A stretch of DNA of 20,598 bases from assembly GCA_002284615.2 (NCBI GenBank), contig MU069723.1, positions 211,074-231,671 on the forward strand, given 5' to 3'. Of this stretch, positions 1-6,440 are shown piece by piece. Under the pieces are notes generated by a model. The model saw only the letters and a list, made by a program, of their open reading frames with translations, made no database searches and had not been told where the DNA came from. The stretch comes from Dunaliella salina. Taxonomy: Eukaryota; Chlorophyta; Chlorophyceae; Chlamydomonadales; Dunaliellaceae. Numbering within the stretch: the stretch's first letter is position 1; each line of letters starts with the position of its first letter. The translations under genes and the position numbers were made by a program.

Positions 1-230
1 GAGAGCGAAAACAATGCAGGCAGCGCAACTCTCCGTGCGTCAATTGAGAATAGTGGGTGGACACATCCATGGGTTTGAGGATCTGGTTTCTATGAAATTG
101 AAAAACTGTCAATTGTAATTAAGATATTATTAGTAGTATGCCCTTGCTATGGGGCACGAGCTCTGATAATGGTGCAAGCGGCCCTCCGAATGTATGGTGC
201 AATAGCTATCCCTGTGACATCCAGTACAGA
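1..230 (-). pseudogene. Degenerate RNase H fragment of a non-LTR retrotransposon
   Basis: The minus strand reads, across several frames, as a decayed copy of the RNase H segment seen better at 14640-14985 and 18180-18650. Recognisable pieces are an 'IIRA' block near 165-180, a 'TIDS' block near 105-120 that matches the catalytic 'AIDSS/ATDSA' segment, and a 'RNQILKPMDVSTH' stretch at about 48-90 that matches 'RNQILKLIDMSTH' in the other minus-strand copy. In-frame stops and at least one frameshift interrupt it, so it cannot encode protein. The fragment probably continues beyond the left edge. The upper boundary near 230 is approximate. The assignment rests on comparison with the other copies in this window. 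Confidence 0.6.
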
Positions 231-239
231 AATTTCCTT

Positions 240-475
240 CTGGCACGCACTCCTGCCCGTAATCCTCCTGATCCCCACTGACTTCTTTTCTCATCTCCTG
301 GTGAAGGGGATAGACCGTGCCTTGGCCCTAGGTATACTGTTTTCTTTTATTGATGTAAGGAGTGTTTTCACTGCCTGCGTTGTTTTTCTATTTGTTTCCT
401 TCTTCTTTCTTTCTTTCTTGCTTACCTTGTAACCTTGTAACCTTCTTTCTTTCTTTCTTGCTTCCCCCCTTCTGT
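240..475 (+). mobile_element. 5'-truncated retrotransposon 3' end, UTR subfamily 2
   Basis: This is the last few codons of the retrotransposon ORF (stop TGA at 279-281, after codons matching 'NPPDPH'), then a 3' UTR and a (TTTC)n-type tail at about 404-470. The UTR is nearly the same as that of the minus-strand element at 19196-19300: both have 'GGTGAAGRGG', 'CCCTAGGTAT', an ATTGATGT block and 'GGGAGTGTTTTCACTGCCTGCG' split by few changes. Severe 5' truncation is typical of target-primed reverse transcription. It begins next to an opposite-strand RNase H fragment. Confidence 0.7.
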
Positions 476-495
476 TCTATTGAAAACAAGAGTCT

Positions 496-690
496 TTCCC
501 ACAGCCAGGTTCTAGAGCCAGGTGCTTCAAGTGACCGTCCAGACCCCGATTAGCCTGCCTTGATACATACCTTTTGATGGAGGTGACTCGCGGCTCTTTA
601 TGAGCCAATGTGTCATCTTGTCCTTGGTTGATGTAGGGAGAGGTACTCTGCCTACATAGTTTTCTTTTTTTTTTTCTAGCCGAAGGTCAG
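496..690 (+). mobile_element. 5'-truncated retrotransposon 3' end, UTR subfamily 1
   Basis: The reading frame ends 'VLEPGASSDRPDPD' with stop TAG at 551-553. It is followed by a UTR with 'GGAGGTGACTCGCGGCTCTT', a GATGTAGGGAG block, 'CTCTGCCTACATAG' and a T-rich tail at 660-676. The copy at 17069-17255 has the same layout ('VLEPNVSSEPPDPH', stop, then a GGAGGTGACTCACGG block). The middle of the UTR differs from the 240-475 copy, so two 3'-UTR subfamilies are present side by side here. Confidence 0.7.
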
Positions 691-705
691 GCGCCACAAC
701 CTGTG

Positions 706-1690
706 CCAAATTTGGGTGATATACTGCCGGACACTTTCAAACCCACTTCTGAGTGGGGGAAGTTGCTTCTTTGGTTCTGAGGACTTGTCTGGCTTGTTGG
801 TGGTACCTGGATGTGGCTCAGGTTGAGCTCTGTGCATCAGAAATCGGCATTTCTTCCATCTGGGCCCACCATGCAGTGTTTTGAGTTGGCAGATGGTTTT
901 CTAATAATATTTATGTAATTAAGGAGCATCAGTTGTGCCCCATACCTACACTTCTTGGTCACCCCTGGGAATGGCTATATTTTGAGGGACCCTGCTCAGG
1001 CCCAAATTGCAGCAGCGAGTGTTTGGGCAGCCTACTGGTAATATCGCAAGATTTTGGGTTGTCGGGAGGACCCCTGATGCTCGTCGGATTTTCATCGCAC
1101 GGACAAGCATGCATTACCTGGGAGGTCTGGCCAGGCCCCGATAGGCCACCTCCGCGCCCGCTGTCTGTCCTGGCCGATGCCTGGGGTTGTCATCATCAAC
1201 ACTGACGCCGCGGGCTGTGAAGATGGGTGCCTGGGAGGAGCTGCCGGGCTCCGCAAAGTTGCTGGAGCTAAAAACTGCCAATTTTTTGCTTGTGGGACTT
1301 ATCCGCAGATTCTGGTTTGATAATCTCATTTTGATTTATCCTAAGGAAAAGCCTCGCATCTGTTGCTGTCAGCGGAGATTTGAACGAAATAAGGATTTGA
1401 AATCCGGACCCCGTCCCAACATTCCGCTGAAGCATCAACATTTCATTAAATGTTAATAGAAAGCCTTTCCCTGTCGTCATCACTCCTCTCGACTGGCTTT
1501 GGAGCACCCCCAGGACAGCCCCCTGCCAGCTCGCATCAGGTGGCCACCAGTGCACTCAGAGACCATCCCAGGGTCCACCTGCAGGATTGGGGATGCAGCT
1601 GGAGGGTTAGGACACACAGGGGGTGAGTTTTGCTGGCTGAGCGCGCAAACATGCAGACCGAGTGCGCAGAAGGGCTAAGTTGCACAATAC
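706..1690. other. No recognisable gene
   Basis: I see only short ORFs without family resemblance on either strand, with no RNA gene, long repeat or clear splice-compatible coding run. The stretch lies between retrotransposon 3' ends and the CCGTA-rich block upstream of the transposase-like ORF. Confidence 0.5.
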
Positions 1691-1713
1691 GCGTATCAGA
1701 CCCCCTGATACGC
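1691..1713. repeat. Perfect hairpin, 9-bp stem
   Basis: GCGTATCAG and CTGATACGC form a perfect 9-bp inverted repeat around a 5-base ACCCC loop. It sits at the start of a CCGTA-rich block about 160 bp upstream of the BED-finger ORF. Its role is unknown. It could be a transposon-end structure or chance. Confidence 0.6.
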
Positions 1714-1714
1714 C

Positions 1715-1761
1715 GATCCGTACCATCCGTTCCGTATTCCGTATTGATACGTGGCACGGAT
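1715..1761. repeat. CCGTA/CCGTT motif cluster, left
   Basis: At least four CCGTA or CCGTT motifs lie within about 50 bp, with further CCG- and GATACG-type variants. A similar cluster lies at 3384-3446. hAT elements such as maize Ac carry subterminal ACGG-rich repeats bound by their BED-finger transposase, so this could be the equivalent here. Both clusters have CCGT on the plus strand, whereas a simple hAT element would have them in opposite orientations. Confidence 0.4.
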
Positions 1762-1872
1762 TGACGGGCAGGCGGGAGGGGAGCCTCCCAGGACCAACCG
1801 GCTCCCCCCTTCCGTTGCGAGAGCTGCCCTACATTATTATTTTTTTTATTAAGTAATATTTACGATTATAAA

Positions 1873-2541
1873 ATGACTGGGACTGACCAATTCAAGCAGC
1901 ACTGCACCAAGGTCCGCCTGGAAGGGCAGAAGGCGGACAAGCTCCGGTGCAAGTTCTGTGGTGATGCCTACGAAGGTGTCACCAGGATTATTGTCCACTT
2001 TGCGGGCATCAAGGGGAAGCCAGGAGCAGAAGCAAAGAGGTGCCAGAAGGTTACCCAGGATGTGCGCCAAGCTGCCTTGCAGCATCTGGGCATGGAATCA
2101 GGCCAGAAGCGCCCAGTACAGGATGATGATGAAGATGATGATGATGTTGTTGAGGAGGTGCCACAGCCATGCAGGCAGAGCAGGGGGGTTGGGGCCATGC
2201 AGGCTGAGCAGGGGGTGGGGCCAGCCGCCAGGGCCAGTGTTGGAAGCAGTGCAAGCATGCAAGCTCCAATAACCTCCTACACTCGAGTGCTTAATCATGC
2301 AGATGCACAGGAGGCCATAGCCAATTTCCTGTATGAGTTGGGCATCCCCTTCAATGTCATTAGGCACCCTGCGTGGTTTGAAATGTGGGAGGCAGTCAGG
2401 AAGGCAGGGCCTGGCCTGTATCCCCTCGGCTACGACACATACCGCACCTCTGCTTTGAAAAAGGTGCATGCATTGAATGTGCTTGCATGTGGTGCAAACT
2501 CTGCCTTGAGTGTCTTGTTGCATATCTCACATGAGGTTTAA
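1873..2541 (+). pseudogene. hAT-type transposase N-terminal fragment with BED zinc finger
   Basis: The ORF has 222 codons. Residues 20-57 form a BED-type finger with C26, C29, H42 and C57, including the 'HFAGIKGK' block typical of plant hAT transposases ('HLAGI.G...C'). An acidic run of D and E follows at 84-91, then a low-complexity Gly/Ala/Gln linker. Residues 148-196 ('AIANFLYELGIPFNVIRHP', then 'AGPGLYPLGYDTYRTSAL') match the conserved segment that precedes the hAT catalytic domain. The frame ends soon after, and I find no catalytic domain or dimerisation region downstream. It is therefore either a truncated remnant or a first exon; a weak GTGCAT donor lies right after codon 197. The ATG at 1873 is the natural start upstream of the finger. 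A host-domesticated BED protein is the alternative. Confidence 0.75.
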
Positions 2542-3383
2542 CACTTCAGAAATGCATTCAAAACTACTTGCACATTGGTATGCTTAAAGCAATACTCTCC
2601 TGTGTATGATGTTGGTGGCACCATGTTCCTCACATGCACAGATACGCTCCAGAATGAGAGTGTACATTGATGTGAGCCTTGATGTCCTGTGCTGGAAATA
2701 TGCTCAAAAAGCATGCTTGATGTTCAGCTTGACCTACTTCTGTGTGCACACATTGCAATTTTTTAAGATGTTGCCCTACGCCTGATTGCTCGAAATTTGA
2801 TCTCCGCATTTTACATTGCGCCCGATACAGTTGCTTGCACAGATTTATTTTACATTCTGCCCCGTCTTCTGCTTGCTTGGAATTTGTTAGGCTGAGCATT
2901 TGGCTTCTCACTTTTGTGAAAAAAGATCCATGAAGTCTTCATAGTATTTATTACATAAGGCTTTCAGCCATACTTTACTGCTCTTACCCTGTGACTGGTC
3001 CAGCTAAAAGCAATCCCAAAAGCTCAGAAATGATTGATGAAATTAACAGAAAAGAGGAAAAAAATATGCGAGCAGCGAAACACTTTCCCCGCATCAAAGG
3101 CGCCTTGTTGTGTAAATACTTCCAGTCCTGGGATAAGAAGGAATAGATCGTTGGAAACCAAAGAAAGGGAAAAGGTATTGCGTGTAATAAAAAGAGAAGG
3201 TACATGCGCTCACCATGAGTGCTAGAGCTATCAATTGGTTGCACCATTCCTCCGTGCGTGTTGTTGCCTTGCAAACTCTTTTTCTTTCACTCCTTTGTGC
3301 ATGATCTGATGTGTATAGGTGTTCTCGTAAGCCTTCAACGCTTGGGGAAGCCTCTTGGCCCTCAGAAAAGCCCTTTCGCAACA
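2542..3383. other. No recognisable gene; expected transposase remainder absent
   Basis: Only short unremarkable ORFs occur on either strand. The catalytic and C-terminal hAT segments one would expect after the 1873-2541 ORF are not visible in any frame. Confidence 0.45.
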
Positions 3384-3446
3384 TCCGTATCCCCCGTACC
3401 ACGCCGCACGTAACCGTAACTGTATCCGTTCCCGTATCCCCGTAGT
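3384..3446. repeat. CCGTA/CCGTT motif cluster, right
   Basis: Six CCGTA, CCGTT or CCGTAT motifs fall within about 60 bp, resembling the cluster at 1715-1761. Together they flank the BED-finger ORF at about 1.6 kb spacing. This may be a subterminal binding array of a degraded hAT element; that is inference. Confidence 0.4.
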
Positions 3447-3785
3447 GTGCAACTTAGCAGCAGGGTTCACCAAATGGGACCAACTCGGCACTGAAAAATT
3501 CCTTTTTTTTACTAGCTTTCAGGTGATGTGCTCAGAATGGGCAGAGGTGGCCTGGCTGGCAAGAGGCAGGATATCACACAGGGTTGTGGCGCCTGACCGA
3601 AGGGGCGCCAAAAAGGTTGAAGATTAACAGAGGGGGGAAGCTGGCCCATTTGCCAGACATGCTTTTCCAACTTTTTTTCTTAAATCTGACCATGCCGACC
3701 AATTTTAACCCTTAAAATATCATGTCCACCAAAAAATTCGTGAGCATGAAAAATTGACCCCCTTTTTCTATTTTTGAATATGCAG

Positions 3786-3830
3786 GATGTTATTATTATC
3801 ATCATTATTACCATTATTATTATTATTTTT
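3786..3830. repeat. ATT/ATC trinucleotide microsatellite
   Basis: A run of TTA/ATC/ATT triplets lies immediately left of the MITE-like element. It starts just after GAATATGCAGGATGTTA (3776-3792), a 17-bp motif repeated in direct orientation at 4502-4518. Confidence 0.85.
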
Positions 3831-3836
3831 GTCCAG

Positions 3837-4409
3837 AGGGGTGTCACTCAGGCCCCAAATCAGGTGTTTTTTGCATGCTCTTAGCACAGGTGTGCCCCAA
3901 CGGGCTAGTTTCAAACTGGATACCTATGTGTAGCCTGTTTTCCATCCAAAGAACTGGACATTGTGACTAGCCGGCTGGGGCGCTCGTGTCTTATTAGCCG
4001 TGGCGTGAACCCTACTTTTCGGCCTTTTTTTGGCCGTTTCTCACCACATCAGATCACCCACTGCACCAAATTATATGATTTTTAGTGCTCTGGGATTCTT
4101 ATACGTAAGGAAACCCATTGCAAAAAGAATGGAGGGAAAATACCCAGTAGCTGGTGTTTAGTGGCGATATTAGCCATTTTTTCTCACATAAAATGCAGAA
4201 TCTGGATCTTTATGTACCTCATGAGCTTTAATACAGTGTATCTAAGTAGACAGGGTGACTTACTCAAATATAAGCATATGCTCTGGTAGCTTATAATGTC
4301 AGCTACACATACATGCAAAAAATGTCTCAATCGGGTAAAGTGGCTGCGATTGGTAGCACGCTAAGCGCAAAAAAGGAGCATATTTGGGCTATTGCTGAGT
4401 GACACCCCT
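3837..4409. mobile_element. MITE-like non-autonomous DNA transposon, 573 bp
   Basis: Both ends start with a perfect 15-bp terminal inverted repeat, AGGGGTGTCACTCAG. The two ends continue to match imperfectly for about 50 bp (a GCCCAAAT block, a TTTTTTGC block and CTTAGC). A CAG triplet directly flanks both ends (3834-3836 and 4410-4412), consistent with a 3-bp target-site duplication. The interior is A+T-rich and has no ORF with family resemblance, so it would depend on a transposase encoded elsewhere. The superfamily is not settled: a 3-bp duplication fits CACTA or PIF/Harbinger, but the terminal bases match neither consensus well. Confidence 0.75.
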
Positions 4410-4412
4410 CAG

Positions 4413-4430
4413 ATTTTTGTCATTACTATT

Positions 4431-4475
<45 letters not shown>
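4413..4475. repeat. ATT trinucleotide microsatellite with palindromic turn
   Basis: ATT/ATC triplets continue on the right of the MITE and turn into AAT near 4470, giving a self-complementary A+T stretch. The runs on the two sides suggest the MITE inserted into, or was later enlarged around, a microsatellite. On the minus strand this yields a poly-Asn ORF that I regard as spurious. Confidence 0.8.
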
Positions 4476-4530
4476 AATCTTATTATCATTACATGTCGTA
4501 TGAATATGCAGGATGTTACTATCATTACAT

Positions 4531-4630
4531 AGAAAAGAAAAGAAAAACTGCGTAGGCAGAGAAGCTCTCCCTACATGAATCAGGGAAAAGGGGACACATT
4601 GGCACAAAAAAAAGAGCTGTGAGCTCTTAT
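4531..4630 (-). mobile_element. Retrotransposon 3'-UTR fragment
   Basis: Read on the minus strand, this has the shared 3'-terminal block (GCTCTTT, GCCAATGTGTC, CATGTAGGGAG, 'CTCTGCCTACGCAGTTTTTC') followed by a (TTTTC)n tail at its low-coordinate end. No coding sequence remains. It matches the 496-690 and 17069-17255 copies. Confidence 0.7.
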
Positions 4631-4639
4631 TATCATTTA

Positions 4640-4850
4640 ACATCATGTTAATAATAATATGATATCACTATTACACACTTTATAAGATTTGTGGAAAAAT
4701 ACTTATGGGAACAGGAATAAGATCCAGAGTGGAGCTGTGGTCCGCTACTTTGGGCAATCTGAGATGGGGTTAGTGATATATAATCCTCCAAATGTCATGG
4801 TTGTGGATGCAATGTTCTTACATAAAGAAAATGGTTAAATCTTGTAAACC
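4640..4850. other. No recognisable feature
   Basis: A+T-rich spacer between two retrotransposon 3'-UTR fragments. I see no gene, repeat or RNA here. Confidence 0.5.
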
Positions 4851-4852
4851 TT

Positions 4853-4940
4853 GTAAAACCTGGGGTCAGTTTGAGAAAGCAAAGAAAAGACAAAAACAAC
4901 GGTAAAACCTAGGGTCAGTTTGAGAAAGCAAAGAAAAGAA
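4853..4940. repeat. Tandem duplication of about 48 bp
   Basis: A GTAAAACCT block followed by GGGTCAGTTTGAGAAAGCAA and AGAAAAGA occurs twice in a row, starting near 4853 and near 4901, with one G/A difference. The second copy runs directly into the A+G-rich tail of the retrotransposon fragment at 4930-5100. The duplication may therefore be a by-product of that insertion. Confidence 0.65.
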
Positions 4941-5100
4941 GAAAATAACGTAGGTAGAGAAACAGACCCTGCATCAATCAAGGAAAAGGATACACATTAG
5001 CTCATTAACAGTCGTGAGCCCCTTCCACCACAAGGAATGAGTCGAGACATGTTATTGGGAGTTGGAGGTAAAATATCTGGCTCAAGAACCTGGCTGTGAG
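4930..5100 (-). mobile_element. Retrotransposon 3' end, UTR subfamily 1
   Basis: The minus strand shows a decayed 'CCAGGTTCTTGAGCC' ORF-end block near 5080-5097. Then come GGTGGAAGGGGCTCACGAC, ATTGATGCAGGG, 'CTCTACCTACG' and a (TTTTC)-like tail at the low-coordinate end. It is the reverse-orientation counterpart of the copies at 496-690 and 17069-17255, but more diverged. Confidence 0.65.
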
Positions 5101-5710
5101 AAGCATTCATGTTTTCGGTAGCACGACGTGTGGAAATTTGATTAGTTTGTGGGCATATAGAATAGAACTTCTATTCAATGCCAATTGCATGGGCATGAAG
5201 CATGTGAGCAAGTCTAGTGCCACGCTGGTGATGCAGTCTTATTGTCTGAATTGTTTCAGGGTATGCTGGGTAAAATAGTTGCAACAACACTCAGGAGAAT
5301 AGGGTGAATGAAATGGATGAGCTCTAACATTAATTACAGAGTTCTGCATGTTGCTCCTCTCAGCTGATCACTGCAGCTTGGGTTATTTTGAAGGAAACTT
5401 GCTTCCTTTACTGCTCCACATGGCAATATGTTGGTGTTCTTGCATTACTGTGAATTCCTTCTGTTCCTTCATCTTTCTGGATTAATTTCATGTTATGGTG
5501 CTTGCGCTGGCCTTTGATGCCGACTTCGTTTTCAACTTAAGCCCTTTGCAGACAATTATTATATTCACTATGCTCCACCACTATTTATTACTTCTTTTTC
5601 GGTGTTGCTTAGCAGTCATGCGTTTTGATTGATACCTTCTGTAGAAAACCACAGTGTCGATTGTTCTGTTTTCCTTCATGCACTGTCCAACGTACTCGTT
5701 CAACTTGTGA
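5101..5710. other. No recognisable gene
   Basis: One short plus-strand ORF (5096-5278) has no family resemblance and no repeat structure. The rest shows no coding, RNA or repeat signal that I can support. Confidence 0.5.
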
Positions 5711-5765
5711 CTTTCTTTCCTTGATTGATGTATAGAGGGTTTCCTCTGCTTACCTTCATTCTTCT
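5711..5765 (+). mobile_element. Possible decayed retrotransposon 3'-UTR scrap
   Basis: TTCCTTGATTGATGTATAG, then GGGTTTCCTCTGCTTACC, resembles the terminal UTR block of the other copies but lacks the upstream block and a good tail. The resemblance is short, so confidence is limited. Confidence 0.4.
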
Positions 5766-5839
5766 ATTGTTTTGACGGAGTTGTTAGTGTCAGAAGCTGT
5801 TCCATCTGTCATTTATCCATCCAGCAGACTACTTTCTGG

Positions 5840-5844
5840 TTACA
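5840..5844 (-). terminator. Candidate TGTAA polyadenylation signal of the PhoX-like gene
   Basis: TGTAA is the usual polyadenylation signal in chlorophyte algae. Read on the minus strand, this is the first TGTAA downstream of the PhoX-like stop codon (6318), about 475 bases away. That would give a 3' UTR of around 490 bases. A pentamer is weak evidence alone. Confidence 0.35.
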
Positions 5845-5936
5845 AGTGTGCACATGCCAAATTAATCACTGCAAAGGAGACAAGTGCAGATGAACAAGTG
5901 CTATAATGATGCACGAAAGGAACAAGGAACAAGGAA

Positions 5937-5952
5937 CAGGCGCATGCGCCTG
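5937..5952. repeat. Perfect 16-bp palindrome CAGGCGCATGCGCCTG
   Basis: The sequence is perfectly self-complementary and lies in the presumed 3' UTR of the PhoX-like gene, next to a short GGAACAA repeat (5919-5938). As RNA it could fold only with a very small loop, so it may instead be a protein-binding palindrome or chance. Confidence 0.5.
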
Positions 5953-6317
5953 AAGGTAGTTTTTCAAAGTTTTGCTGTATCACTCGGCCACTCCAAGTTC
6001 TGCCATACCACCTTATTTTGTAAAGGAAACAATTTATCCACCAGCAAGAGTGCACATAATTATGTCCAAAATTCATGCGATCAATGCAAAGCCAAGGACA
6101 GCAAGCCATTCGTATGCAATAATGCTATGGCCAACTGAGGCAACTGAGGTCAATTCATGGTATCAAATGCTAATAATGCTCACTCCTCTTTTAAGATCCG
6201 GAAAACTTTCATCTACTTATCATAACAGACAGGGCAACTCTCAATGTGATGATTTTCATTTCATGCTTTCAGATTTTTTTATCCTTTCTGTTCCATCCGC
6301 TTCACATAAATCAAGCT

Positions 6318-6440
6318 TTAATGCATTGCCAATGCAAGCAGAGATACCAGGATAGCAAAAACAGCGCTGCCAACCCCCATCCTGGATGCCCCATTCTCAG
6401 GGGTAGCAGTTGGGCTGCTAGGAGGATTAGTGGGTGGTGC
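6318..6440 (-). other. C-terminal GPI-anchor-like signal of the PhoX-like protein
   Basis: The last exon ends in a Pro/Thr/Ser-rich spacer ('TAPPTNPPSSPTATPENGAS'), then a hydrophobic stretch 'VGSAVFAILVSLLALAMH' and the stop. A small-residue site (N-G-A-S) before an uncharged hydrophobic tail with no cytoplasmic segment is the usual layout of a GPI-attachment signal. The enzyme would then be held on the outer cell surface. A simple C-terminal membrane anchor is the alternative. Confidence 0.65.

Larger units (their letters stand above)
685..3598. repeat. Short inverted repeat bracketing the hAT-like ORF
   Basis: Bases 685-705 (GGTCAGGCGCCACAACCTGTG) and the reverse complement of 3577-3598 match over about 21 bp with one extra C. 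Outside that core both arms continue with TGATAT-A/C-CTGCC, but the left arm carries an extra CCAAATTTGGG between the two blocks. The arms lie about 2.9 kb apart and face each other across the BED-finger ORF. They could be degraded terminal inverted repeats or two copies of an unrelated short repeat. No target-site duplication is evident. Confidence 0.4.

Noticed and set aside
485..690. tRNA-derived SINE
   Set aside because: No A/B-box pair is visible, and the sequence is explained as the ORF end and 3' UTR of the non-LTR retrotransposon.
4389..4646. Minus-strand ORF with a long Asn run
   Set aside because: It is produced by the ATT microsatellite and an adjoining retrotransposon UTR.
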